From Ceratodon purpureus (taxonomy: Eukaryota; Streptophyta; Bryopsida; Pseudoditrichales; Ditrichaceae), in contig CM026426.1 of assembly GCA_014871385.1 (NCBI GenBank), positions 89,166,250 through 89,230,249 of the forward strand: DNA of 64,000 bases, written 5' to 3'. Below the pieces are notes generated by a model, which worked only from the letters and a program-made list of their open reading frames with translations, had not been told where the DNA came from and did no database searches. Positions within the stretch are counted from its first letter, which is position 1, and the number at the start of each line of letters is the position of its first letter. A program made the translations under genes and the position numbers. Below are positions 31,558-42,496 of this stretch, piece by piece.

Positions 31558-32040
31558 ACGATGGAGTTGTAAGGAAATAGTGCAAAATGGAGGTAATTGT
31601 ATTCCCACCCTAAAAAGTATCTTGCTAGTTACTCTTCTCAAATTGGTGGAAATGATGATTTACATGATATTTGATGTTGCATTTCATATTTTTTTTATTG
31701 AAATCATATTTTGCAACTTTTTCTATTTTTTTTTATCAAATCATACTTCATGAAATTTGATGAAGGGGAATCCTTGCCCTTCAAATGGAAAGGTTTTGAC
31801 CAGGTTCAAATCCTGCCAAGGATGATCTAATTTTTTTTATTACAACTAATTATAATTTTTGCTGATGCTGATGTTGAGTTTTTATACTAGTTGAATTGAA
31901 TTTGCTTAAGCCAATTTTCTTACTAAAGGATTTCAAAATAGTAAGGAAATTTAAACAGAAATTGTTTTTTGGCAAAGGTAATGAACTGAATGATTTGGAT
32001 AAATGGCAGTCTCAACCGAATGACTATTGGAAATAACTGA
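31558..32040. other. AT-rich spacer after hAT
   Basis: Short T-rich tracts and no coding signal. It presumably contains the hAT 3' end; no terminal repeat is recognised. Confidence 0.45.
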
Positions 32041-32068
32041 ACACATGTAGATAAAGTAGGAAAATTAC

Positions 32069-32862
32069 CTACTTTCTTTAAAATCTTCCTGAACACTGGT
32101 GTGACCCGACACACCTTGCGAAGTAGTTGGAAATGAAACCTGCGGCATCCTAGTAAAAACATTAAACACGTCCGCACTGCATTGATTACGAAGAAGCAGG
32201 ACCCAAGTTCACCTTCTAGGAGCCTATGTCGCCTGCGAAGGAGACGCCTCAAACATGTGACCAGCTAGCGATATGATTGATCCATCAATACATTGTCTCT
32301 CGCTACTAATCTTCCCAAACCTGTCTTTAATATTTTCTAATAGGATGTCATTAGACGTCGATGAAAGTGGTCAATTTTCTACGATTGCTATCAAAGGACT
32401 TCGTATGATGGTTACTACGTGCATGTCCAGATTTGTCCAAAATTGGGTCACTGACATCACAATTTGCAAAGAATAACGGAATAACGTTAATTAATTATTG
32501 TATCTCTCTCAAATTAAACCCTAATTTCTATATGAACTTACACTTCTTGAGCAACAATGATGTCTATCTCTATTGAAATATGTATCCACATTTACCATAT
32601 CCAATACGTAATTGGTTCCACATACGACAACCAATACATGATGTGCAAGTACGTAGCCATTACACATGACAGGGAAAAATCTACATGTCTCACTTTAAGA
32701 AACAAATATCATACCTCCTTCCCCATATGCTTCCCTTCCTCCAAGTTGTCCACTAGATCCCGCTTTGGTATTGTCAGCATGATTGCGGCCCCCATGCGAT
32801 GCTCCAGCGACATCATCCGCAACAGTTCTTCTTCCACTCAGACGTCTCGGTAAATCTCCGCA
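32069..32862 (-). pseudogene. Unknown two-exon pseudogene
   Basis: On the minus strand an exon of about 32862-32715 reads RMMSLEHRMGAAIMLTIPKR and DLVDNLEEGKHMGKE and ends GAG|GTATGA. A second exon from about 32470 to 32069 reads VTQFWTNLDMHVVTIIRSPL, ENIKDRFGKISSERQCIDG, SLAGHMFEASPSQAT and FNVFTRMPQVSFPTTSQGV and ends AG|GTAATT. In-frame stops (TGA in exon one; TGA, TAG and TGA in exon two) sit where Arg or Gln reads naturally. The coherent frame and donors support former coding capacity. No domain is known. Confidence 0.45.
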
Positions 32863-33099
32863 TGCACTATTTTTCTTTTTCAAAATTGGTTTCTGAAAAC
32901 GAATTGAAGCATTTCTGCGCAAATTAAGAAGAAAAATACATAGGATTTTTGAAAAGTATGCAACAAAAAACACAAAATGAAGAAGAAACCAAGCGATACT
33001 TCAGATTTTGTTTCTACAGAGATAGAGGACACTGACCCTAGAAGACAAAATCTCAAGCGTCCGCTGTGACACGTGTCATACGGTGGATAGAATTGATTG

Positions 33100-34090
33100 C
33101 ATACATGTAGGGTTCATAATAAGCACATGAACTAACAATTCATGCGTTACGTTATCGAACCCCCCTTCAACCCCAAAAATTAGCAATGTCAGGGAAGGAG
33201 GGGCAGCCCGCAAAAAGGCGGCTGGGACTGCCCGCCGGGTCATGGGGTTTAACTTGGGCCCACGCTGATGGTCCACCCGTCCAGGCCCCACCGCCCAGAC
33301 CATGTCGAAGCTAGCAGACCCATCCCTTTTTCCCCAGCCCGGATTCGGGTTCTTGGATGTGACGGGCTGGGGTTTCCAGATCTCGTCCCCCTTTCATCAC
33401 ACTTGTGCTGCATTTGGAGTTTTGCTCGTGGGTTTGGACAGCGTGTAGTGTGCTGCGTCTATATGTGCACTACTACACCTCGAGCTGTGGCGAGGTTTGG
33501 AGGTTTGGATCTAGGTGTCGTTCACATAGTACTATTTGGGGGGAGACAATGGCACAAGTTATACAGGGCCGAGGGTCTTCATAGCGACAGACTGGAAGTG
33601 AGAGAAACGGGCCGAGGGTTTAACTATCGAAGGTTTACGACGACCACGACATCTGAGTGAGCAAATACTTCGGAGCAACAAAGCGATGTTTGAGTAAACC
33701 AAGGCCGGACTACCTCGTTGCATTGGGGTTCAAATTGGGGTGCGTGGATGCTAGGCTTGGAATTCCGACTTCAAAATTTTTAGGGTTTCCAGATTCATTT
33801 TCTTGCTCATACAAAAATTGAAAAAAATGGTGTTATTGGTTTGAGTTGAGGGTTTACGGGTGTTTACTTGTTGCATATTTGCAAGGTCTTCTGTAGCAAG
33901 TGTTGGGTCACTGCTCGAATGTACTCAGTAATCGTGTGCTCTTCATTGTTGGAATTGAAATGTGGGTCGTGTTTGAAAGTCGTCTCATGTTATGTGTTTG
34001 ATCTTGTAGGATTTGGGGCGATGTGAGCTGAGTGCGAGGTGGTGAGCTGAGGGTTCTGCGACAGAAGTCCAAGAGGGAGTTCGAGGGGAG
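33100..34090. other. GC-rich, then AT-rich sequence without a gene
   Basis: 33160-33660 is GC-rich with open frames on both strands but no recognisable protein. 33660-34090 has no coding signal. Confidence 0.35.
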
Positions 34091-34346
34091 AAATTAGTTG
34101 CATGATACGGTTGCAGTGCTCCCGCGCGTGCGATGACGGGCGCGAGCAGCCGGGTGCGTGCAACATGGGGCGCGAGCAGAACGCGGGAGACATTGTGGGG
34201 GGGGGGGGGGGGGGAGAATGAGTTTCCACGATTCGGTATCCGTGCGCGCGCGTACTGGCGCGTTCCTGTGTTCACTCTCGCCGGGGACTAGTGTGCGCGC
34301 GCGCGGGCACGCACACTACGGGCGCGCGCAAACGCGCGCGTGCATG
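34091..34346. repeat. CpG-dense motif array with an 18-G run
   Basis: Copies of the motif ACGGGCGCGAGCAG and variants (GGGCGCGAGCAG, ACGGGCGCGCGCA) flank a run of 18 G residues at 34197-34214. The same motif recurs in two further arrays at 37.60-37.90 and 38.56-38.78 kb. The CpG density is far above the surroundings. This copy lies downstream of the RING-like gene and has no TATA that I can see. Confidence 0.7.
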
Positions 34347-34500
34347 CGGGCGGGTCCACGAATTAAATCCACGTAACATAAAATTCAGTCCATACCTTAA
34401 ATACACTTACCATAAATTAGATTTTCTTGCCGCGACTTAAATCCACTTACCATGCAAAACATTTTGGTGTGCACCTGAGTTATTTATACACTTATCATAC
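34347..34500 (+). repeat. Degenerate short repeats around TTAAATCCACTTACCAT
   Basis: At least four related units with 25-35 base spacing: TTAAATCCACGTAACAT, TTAAATACACTTACCAT, TTAAATCCACTTACCAT and TTATACACTTATCAT. They lie beside the CpG array and could be subterminal binding motifs of an element. Confidence 0.6.
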
Positions 34501-34725
34501 GATGGAAGGAGAAGAGACAACGGACGGAATGGACAACATTTTTGGCAATCAAAAAACGGGAGACCAATGTAGCGAGAACCACGACAATGATTCCGGGAAG
34601 AAAATTAACATCCATTGTTTGAGTTTAACAAACATTAAACATGTGAATTTAATCCTAAACCTATCCAATTCCCTATGCCTTCTACATGTATTTATATTCC
34701 GATATCTTTTTACAAAATGTGGTCT

Positions 34726-37308
34726 TCACTCATGGATCTCCACGACGTCACGTGCTCGGTGCAGAGGAACTCGATCCACCCTCATCGTGTCGTGCACGAG
34801 AGCTCCCCGCTGCACTACTTTCTGCCCATCGCTAGCGATGAGTTTCCGCTTTGCAGAACGGGTTCTCTTCGCTATGCTATCTCCTCCAAGCATTGCTTCC
34901 ATGAAGTTTCTCTCGCGCATTCGACGGAGCACTGTTAGGATCTCCGGAGTATGTTGCGTGCATAGAAAATCCACGGCTTGAGCCTTGAACAAGGTATCCC
35001 ATTCAGATTCCGCGGCTTGTAAGTCATTAGCGATTTGGAATTCCTCTTCGTTCATTTCGTGCAACTCCTTGTGCTGATCCGCAACCAGCTTCCCTTTGGA
35101 ATTCCACCTAAATCCAAGAGGATGGGCGCCGTATAGGAATGTATTGGTATGAACATCCCAGTACCCTTGTAGCACTTGGTAGAAGAAATTCCTCCTTCTC
35201 GAGAGTTCATCGTCTGTCCCGCCCCTGATGAGTTCGTGGCAGATCCTTACAATCTCCGCAGGATCCTGGTCCCACCCCCACTGCGCGCTCATTTCTTTAG
35301 CATAGGTCTGGTGCATTCCCATAAGCCAATTCCAAATCAAGTCCTCACCCCACTTGTCCGGAAAGTCAGGAGTATTTTCCTTATTTTTGTCCCAATGCGG
35401 TGGCATCCAGGTTGCTAAGCCGAACTGCTCATAAAAACGCTTGTGTAAAGGGGCCTTACATACTGCACACCACCGACGTATCATGGCATGGGAAATCAAG
35501 CATTGTGGATGATACATGCATTGACAGGATCCCAATGACCAGCCCCCCTCTGGCCCAAATGGACTGGTACAAACGGGACACTTGGTTCCATCCAACACAT
35601 ACTTCGGCGGATTGGGCCAGAGCAATCTTGGCTGTATAGTAATATTCTCAGGGATTTTCTTATTGGATGTTGCGTTCTTGTACTCCCACTCCAACTGCGT
35701 CCAATCTATTTCCTTACCAATCATCAGTATGTCGTCATGGAACATTTCATCTGGATCTGCCCACGAGGTAAGTCCGAAATCCCTCTTGGAGTTAAGCTTG
35801 AGGTAGTCGTGGTCAATCCTCTTGAACTCAATGTACATCTGTCTGTGACGATCAACATTCAGAATGCATGCAATCTTCCATTGGTATTACTGTCTGCTCA
35901 TCTGGATCAGATACGTTCTGAGCATCCCATTAGTAGCTTGCAATTCGGAGACAGTGGGTACCGATGACTCTTAAAATCCCAAAGAGTCCTCCGTCTGTTA
36001 AGAATCCAGGAACATGATTTGCCGCTGGGGGAGGTGCATCACTTGACTTGATGATGCGAATGGGATGATTGGCGTATGGGGAACTCGGACCGGGGTATCT
36101 TCCAGGAGACCGTGCGTGGCCGATTCAATGATGGCATTCACGTCTTCCTCGTTTATTCCGGGGCTACCAGGGATTGGAGCTTGGCTCACCTCGGGTACGT
36201 TAATCGGATTCCTCGCAGATTTAAGTTGCGAAATCTCTTCATTCTGCTTCCAGATAATCTCATTCATCCTATCAGCTTCGTCGTACAAGTTCTAGATAGT
36301 CTTCTCCATCTCTGAAATCAACGCATTTTTTTCTTCCAGCTCGTTACGCAATGCGTCGCCTTGCTGGCCTTGGGCATCAACGGCGGTTAATGTAGCCTCC
36401 AACTCAATTGCGAACCCATCGTCATCATCTTCCATTACATTGCTCGGGCCTGCAATCTGTGGATTCAATACAGGAGGAGCTACAACAACATTTGTCGGGC
36501 CCGCAATCTGTGGAATCAATATAGGAGGAGCTACATCAACATTGCTTAGGCCCCCAACGATTGCTAGAGGAGCCTGATGAGCAATACCCTCCCAAGTAGG
36601 ATTTGCAAGCGGTGCACAATTCCTCGTCGACAAACATGCAGCCAGCTCAGGATCCTTCTTTTTTAACCGTGTGATTCTAGCATTAGTCGCTGCTTTAGTT
36701 TGTGACTGAGGTGGACTGTCTGCCGTACCATCAGAATCATTATTCGGTTTTGAGTCACTCCATTGAACAGGCGCAGGATCCTCGGGATCATCCAAGTATG
36801 CGTAGTCATGATCTGGAAATCTAAGGACCCCTGTAGGTATCACCATCTCTCGTGGACGCCGCTGGACCCTAGGAGTCGTTTGTATGGTCCTCTAATCCAC
36901 CTGCCTATGAAGCATTACCTCGGCATATACCATTCAACAGATAAAGAGTGGAATCTCGTTTCTATCATTGATTGCCTGTCCGTATAGAACCTGGTACACC
37001 TCCAAATACCGCCTCCCAAACTGACGGTTTTTGCACCATTTCATGTTTGCCTTGTTTGAAGTACAATTTCTATTATGGCGATGCAACGGGAAAAACTTCC
37101 CAATGTGGCACCATTCAATGAATTCCTCACACGTTGCTAGAGTCCATGGTTGCGGTGCGGCTTCCCATCCTCTGAATGCTAGCTTTGCAGGATTCATTAA
37201 GACGTGAACCCTCTTAGGTTGGAGGTTTCCATGCTTGGGCCGTCCTGCATCCTTTTGCTTTTTTCTCTGTTCTGCCTCCGAGGGCGGAGTCGGTCGTTGC
37301 TGTTCCAT
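34726..37308 (-). pseudogene. Large RING/C4HC3-like zinc-binding protein gene, six in-frame stops
   Basis: A single frame of 861 codons runs from ATG 37308 to a TAG at 34726, broken by TGA 36936, TAG 36894, TAG 36294, TAA 36000, TAA 35973 and TAA 35889 (first bases). All six read naturally as CGA, CAG or CAA. The N-terminal third is basic and contains PRADMEQQRPTPPSEAE and RGWEAAPQPWTLATCEEFIE. The middle is acidic, with a 17-residue duplicated unit (APPILIPQIAGP, APPVLNPQIAGP) and a coiled coil (NELEEKNALISEMEKTI). The C-terminal part has a C4HC3-like cluster at 35580-35455: CPVC, then CQCMYHPQC, then CAVC. After it come MPPHWDKNKENTPDFPD and WGEDLIWNWLMGMHQTY. A 5' leader exon with donor CAG|GTGGGT at about 37496 and an acceptor at about 37340 fits. 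The zinc cluster suggests an E3 ligase or protein-binding role; family and function are otherwise unknown. Confidence 0.6.
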
Positions 37309-37495
37309 ATCTGCTCGAGGTAGATCGTTCTTCGAAGTCTTCCAAAAGTGCAAAATTAAAAGCCTACGACTACTCCAAAACCTCAATCACATTTACAAAT
37401 TATAAACATTTACAATATTTTCAAATGTACCACACAACCACCATAGAGTTCTGAAGAATAAAAGAGATAACAAGTATGAAAGTGCTGGGACCCAC

Positions 37496-37592
37496 CTGAG
37501 TACCAAGCAATCAGCTACCCGGAGGCTGTTGAAGGCAAGGTGCTCAAAAGGGGGGAGTGCTAAATGAGGGGGCGGATCGCCCTTTTATAGTC
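37496..37592 (-). promoter_or_regulatory. TATA promoter and leader of the RING-like gene
   Basis: On the minus strand GACTATAAAAGGGC (37578-37591) is a good TATA box. It is followed by a C-rich leader containing TTGCCTTCAACAGCC and GTAGCTGATTGCTTGG and a donor CAG|GTGGGT. The same leader words follow the TATA of the neighbouring small gene at 38.5 kb, so the two promoters are duplicates. Confidence 0.65.
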
Positions 37593-37905
37593 ACGGGCGC
37601 CAGGGAACGGGCACGAGCAGAGACCCTACGGGCGCGCGCAGGCACCGAAGGCGGGGTTTTGGCTGTGTATACCTCCGCGCCCGCGCGGATATCAACGGCG
37701 TGAGCGAGTTTTACCACGCGCGCGCGAGTATCGACCCAGTCTTCATCGGGCGCGAAGAAGGTACCGAAGAGGCGCACGTGCGGATGTCGTCGCGCGCGCG
37801 CAGATATTATTCGGGCGCGACCGTTGGGTGCGATCGCTGGATGGACAGGCGCGAGCATTGGTCCAGGACGGGCGCGCGCCTTCTCAATAACGGGCGCCAC
37901 CACAA
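37593..37905. repeat. CpG-dense motif array upstream of the RING-like gene
   Basis: Variants of ACGGGCGCGAGCAG recur every 20-40 bases (for example ACGGGCACGAGCAG, ACGGGCGCGCGCAGG, ACAGGCGCGAGCA and ACGGGCGCGCGCC) together with CGCGCG runs. The array sits directly upstream of the TATA box on the minus strand. Confidence 0.75.
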
Positions 37906-38106
37906 ACTAGAACACTGTTAAAAATCAGTGTAAACCAAAGAGAACTTGCAAATTCAGGGTTAAAAAAAATACTTTATTTATTTTGAAAATTTTACACTTC
38001 ATTGTAATGTCAATTACAGTGCCATGCACTCTAGGTACCGGTCCTCTAGGTCTTTCGAGTGCGTCTCAAAATGGTTTGTTTGAGCACTAGAGACAATATA
38101 GGGGAC

Positions 38107-38418
38107 TCAAAGTATTGCCATCTCCTTCTTGAGTTCTTTGATGAGATCGCCAATCTCACAGTCAAGTTCTTCGACAGTTGCTTGGGTTGCCAACTCCTCT
38201 TCAGTGGTTGGAGGCAGAGGCCGTCCATTCTCTGCGTAGACCACCAATTTGTCACGGCGAGAGATCCAATCCTCGAACAACTCGATCAATTTCTAGAGTC
38301 GCTCCAGCATTGACCAAATAATTGTGTCTGTTTGCTGTGCAGTGCCCGGTGGGGTGGCACCATCCGTTAAACTCATGTACGACTTGATTTGTTGGCAATT
38401 GCATGCGTTGGAATTCAT
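38107..38418 (-). pseudogene. Small coiled-coil protein gene, one in-frame stop
   Basis: The frame runs 103 codons from ATG 38418 (MNSNACNCQQIKSYMSLTDG) to a TGA at 38107. One TAG at about 38292 lies between WSMLERL and KLIELFEDWISRRDKL. The second half, VEELDCEIGDLIKELKKEMA, has strong heptad spacing. The gene lies behind its own TATA promoter and CpG array, parallel to the RING-like gene. It may encode a partner protein of the same element or a peptide with no other role; no family is recognised. Confidence 0.5.
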
Positions 38419-38429
38419 GTTGGACGGTA

Positions 38430-38556
38430 CAACGATTGTTGTGAAACCCACCGTAACACTAAGCAATCAGCTATCCTCGGGCTGTTGAAGGCAAAATACA
38501 CAAAGTGGGGGGGGGGGGGGTGCGAATCCGTGGAGGGGGGTGGCATTTTATACTCA
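38430..38556 (-). promoter_or_regulatory. TATA promoter and leader of the small coiled-coil gene
   Basis: GAGTATAAAATGCC on the minus strand (38545-38558), then a 14-C run (38507-38520) and leader words TTGCCTTCAACAGCC and ATAGCTGATTGCTT, shared with the leader at 37.5 kb. Confidence 0.65.
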
Positions 38557-38785
38557 CGGGGGCAACAATGTGGGCGCGTGCAGGTTGGGCGCGCGCAGGC
38601 TGGTACGGGCGCGAGCAGATTGATCCTATGCTACGGGCGCGGGCGACCCTGATCGGGCGAGGGTAAACAGGCTCGATCACTGCGCGCGCGCGAGAGACAG
38701 ACGACGGGCGCGATCAACCACAGCTGACAGGCGCGAGCAGGCGCAAATACGCGCGCAGACGCGACGACGGGCGCCACCCATGGTA
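38557..38785. repeat. CpG-dense motif array upstream of the small gene
   Basis: At least eight variants of ACGGGCGCGAGCAG, for example GGGCGCGTGCAGG, GGGCGCGCGCAGG, ACGGGCGCGAGCAG, ACAGGCGCGAGCAGG and ACGGGCGCGATCA. CGTCCGTC repeats follow at 38840-38880. Confidence 0.75.
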
Positions 38786-39270
38786 AGCAGTAGTAAACTG
38801 TGAGGACAGTAATTTTGCTCGTGCGGGGGAGCCCGTCCGATAAGCGTCCGTCCGATAACCGTCCGTCACGTCCGTCACGTGACGACACGACAATTTTATG
38901 GCCCGTCTGTCTATTATGATAACCCTGCTACAGACAACCTCTACAAATATGTAGACTGGAACTGTACTGCCTAGACAATACACAGCCGATTTATATGTGA
39001 AATGAACAACCTCACAAGCGTTGCAAAATTATTGACAGACCTGACAAGAGTATGTTCTTCCTGTTCTTTTGCAAATGAGAATGTGTATAGGTAGGCAACG
39101 GTTGTTACCTGGTGATTGCGCATATTAGCAGCAATGGTCCAAGAGTAGAGGTTGGCGACGTTCCATTACATGCTCCATTTGCATTGTTGTCGAGTTGCGG
39201 CACCTCACTCCTCCATGGGACAAACACCTTTTTCAGATGTCGCTTCTAGAGGCAACACAATCAAGAGTTT
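38786..39270. other. Spacer with CGTCCGT repeats
   Basis: Short CGTCCGTC/ACGTCCGTCACG units lie at about 38840-38882. The rest shows no gene. Confidence 0.45.
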
Positions 39271-39945
39271 ATTAATGACAAAGAGTGCATATATGGGTGT
39301 CAAAAAGCAAAGGCACCGCCCTTGGGCAAGAACTTCGGCTACTCTGCCAAGTATCATGTGGAATTTGATTGTACTCGAAGTAGATACTCATACTTTGCAG
39401 AGGGCGGAATTCGAATGTACCCAGCGCCCGCAGCATCATGTCTCTCATGTGCACTGAACAAAAAAGGAGTGGCTACTCCAGTTGTCTCATCGCGACATGT
39501 GTTAAGGGATGGCAATTTCCATCGACCACACTTTCTGCTATTTCCTATAGACTCTCGACAAAAGTGGATATAGGGTCTGTAAGAGAATTTTGGACTGTTT
39601 GGAGAATGGAAAACAGCCTCTTCCGACTCTGGAGAGAGGGTTGTATAAGCCATACCTCTGATGCTCTATCTATGTTGACACGGTGTTCTTATGCAACATC
39701 CTTAGCCTTGGCAATCCAACGCACCAATCGAATCGCACCAACATCTTTGTAGTCCCGTCTCCACACAAACGAGATGACTATCCATCCACTGTTCGATGCA
39801 TTCCTCATGATCCCTAATTCTTGTCATTCGCATGTACGAGCTCTATTTTGGTTCGTGAATCTGCCTTCCTCTTCCAAGCCCACCTTGGGCCCGTAATCGC
39901 GGTCGTCCCTCTCCCAGCAGTCGTTAGTTATGAAGGTGTCTTGCG
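39271..39945 (-). pseudogene. Unknown pseudogene exons, RWIA motif
   Basis: A minus-strand exon from about 39945 to 39655 reads TFITNDCWERDDRDYGPKVG, GLEEEGRFTNQNRARTCE, NSGWIVISFVWRRDYKD and GAIRLVRWIAKAKDVA and ends GAG|GTATGG. TGA and TAA interrupt it once each. A second exon to 39271 reads VVDGNCHPLTHVAMRQLE, a TAG, then MRDMMLRALGTFEF and IYFEYNQIPHDTWQ. The block LVRWIAKAKD resembles LIRWIARVRD of the intact gene at 0.5 kb, so the two may be distant relatives. Function unknown. Confidence 0.45.
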
Positions 39946-40973
39946 TTTAACATTGTATGAGGGTTCTAGGCAATCTTGTCGTAGCTTGGTTGACAAATAG
40001 ACTGCTCGCTCGATTTAAATGTTGTCCACGCAAGCTTGGGACCTCGTGTGCCAACAAAGTTGAGGTTGGGTGCCCCCTCCCCCCCTTCCCCCGTGAGAGA
40101 GCCATGAGAAGAGCATAGAAGGAAGGAGTATTGATGAGAGGAAAACTCTTCTACTGGGTTGCCATGGCTGTGGTGTTTGGAAATCCGGAGAGTTTTGGTG
40201 GAGATGTCTTTATTCGAATCCTATATCTTCCACTGCTAGAATGCGGGAGGTTTAGAATGAGTCATCTACTATAGTGATAAAACCGTATGGCTCTAGGATG
40301 GACATGGTTATCATAGGGACCTGTCAAACCAACAGCGTATTCTGACCAACCGTAGACCGTACTCTGGAGATAAGTCCTTCAATGCACTATTGTTATGTTG
40401 TTCCTAGGGTTTTCTTATGTCTAGATTATTGACAGTGATCATGTGCCGTGGGTTACACCTTCCTGTCCGTCTCTTGTGATAATGCTCTTCTATCGGCAAA
40501 ATATCCTATGAATTTGCCCTTCTCATAGTCAAACTCATAGAGTCCATCGTTAATTTAGGGTTCCTTAGTACCACTACAACGATATGGATTGCATGTTGTT
40601 CAGTTGTTGCAGCATTCTTGCCGAGGTGCCAATCCCTAGGACTAACTGTGTGTCAATGGATTGATTGGCAAGTGCAGTAATCTACGACGTCGTCGTAACG
40701 TACCTTGTGCTATTTCGCCAGCGGTGCTAGTGTGGCAGCAGAGAAGGTGAGCAGTGAGCACAGAGCAGAGAATTTCACCACCAAAGTTGCAAATGTGAGT
40801 AGAATTTCACCGCCGGGTTGCAAAATTGACCACCGGGTTTTGGAATGTGGAGCCTATTACCGTGGAAAATTGGCGTGGTACTTTCATCACATAATTTTTT
40901 TAATACAAAATGTGAATGTTGGTAAAGTTGAGCTATATAGTCAAAACTAGCATACTAGCATCACGTTCTAGTC
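39946..40973. other. No gene visible
   Basis: Mixed composition with short frames only. There is a C-run at 40077-40092. I see no repeats or splice-linked coding sequence. Confidence 0.4.
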
Positions 40974-41690
40974 TTACTCCTCCGGTCTGTCTTGGTTTTG
41001 GAAGTTGAATGGATCAAGTGACGCACTACGCTCAGACTCCCAAACAAGATCCTGTAAGTTTGAAATATTTACAACGGCCGACGACCCGGGGTTACCATCG
41101 AATATAGCATCAGCAGGCGGCAAAGTCGAACTAGGACGAGGAAAATAGTATTGGTAAAGGTATGGCTCCACCCTGGTTATTTCAGTAAGGAACTCGATGC
41201 GCCTGAGCGAGCGAACGTCGTCCTTTGTCCAGTCTATCAGGGCTCAATTGGATCAAAGGACCCAATTCATCTGCTAAACTTTAAAAAACACATCAACTTG
41301 CTTTCCTATCCGCCGGTCTTTGTCCTCGTACATCACCCTCCAAATATATTCACGCAACTTCCAATTGTGTCATGGCAAATCGTCCTGCAATAACATTGTG
41401 TTATGGAAGTCATACAAATCACGACACATACATTTCATATTCAGAGGTCTGTCTAGAGACGCCAAAGCCAAAATAACATTGATGCAAGGCTAATGGTCCA
41501 ACAATGCATTTCATCAGAAAGCAGCAACCCAATCCAGTTTTAAACTAAGGGAGGTGATGGAAAAGGAGCAAACCTGTAGCATTTCAGAGTTTGCTGGCAT
41601 CGATAACTTGATCTCTTGTCTTGGAGTTGGAGAGGTCTGGTCGGTGACGTGGGTCGGAGGAAGTGCTTTAGGCAGATTAGAAGAGTCCAT
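40974..41690 (-). pseudogene. Unknown pseudogene, at least seven in-frame stops
   Basis: Exon 1 (41690-41574) begins MDSSNLPKALPPTHVTDQ and ends at CAG|GTTTGC. The main exon (about 41545-40974) holds VILALASLDRPLNMKCMC, RDLYDFHNTMLLQDDLP, NWKLREYIWRVMYEDKDR, ALIDWTKDDVRSLRRIEFL, TEITRVEPYLYQYYFPRPS and a C-terminus ending NFQNQDRPEE. The frame is broken by TGA TGA, TAG, TGA, TAG, TGA and TGA, each at a place that reads as Arg or Gln. The last 65 codons are open. The protein looks like a soluble helical protein with many aromatic and charged residues; no family is known. Confidence 0.5.
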
Positions 41691-42496
41691 GACTGCAATG
41701 CACGCGAAGGAATCAATGTGTAAAAAAAATAGGCTTCGATAATGTGAGAGGGTCAGTAATATTGCTTGGAGACTAAAAATGAACGATGCTTGGCGTTTAT
41801 AAATGGAACACTTGAAGAGATGGTCTGTAGATGATAGGTTTTAGGGTGAGAGCTCAATTTACTATCTTCCACATCATATGAGAGTGAATGTCTTCTGTTA
41901 CCAAAAAGATGAGGATTCATGGAGATGTCTTCGGATGTGGACTAGATGTCCTTTCCACTATTTTTTCAGGATACACTATATTTCAGGCGGAAGGAGTCAT
42001 TACACACTCAACAATAATGGCATGTGTGATAAATCAGTGATGCAACGGAGCTAATCATCTGCATGTGCTGAGTGAATGCATCCACTAGATTTAATTGGCA
42101 ATTCACACAAATCACCTCTCGTTTATAACAATGCACGCAGCGTATTAAACAAGTGATGTAAGTGAGATATATAAAGATCATTCATGAGCCGCCATGAATG
42201 AGTACCTGCCATGACTGTGCTGTCATAGTGCATTAATTCTGGCTTGAAACCCTGAACTCAACGGTCTATCTCTAAAGTTGTAATTTACTTAAATGTTTGT
42301 GTCTGATCCTACAGCCTAAAATTGTAATCATTGGTTAGTGTAGTAGTTTACATAAAGAAGGCAGATATATAGGGTAGGTTTCTAAAGATGAGCGTCAATA
42401 TCAGGAGAAAACACTGAATAGTACAAGATATATGTGTCTTTGGCAATATTTTTTTCCACATTTTGCACTAACGTTTGTTAATTTCTACACAACACG
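41691..42496. other. No gene visible; divergent promoter region
   Basis: It lies between a minus-strand and a plus-strand pseudogene. AT-rich and without repeats that I can define. Confidence 0.35.

Noticed and set aside
33268..33660. Open frame of about 130 codons in GC-rich DNA
   Set aside because: High GC gives open frames on both strands; no motif or splice context supports it.
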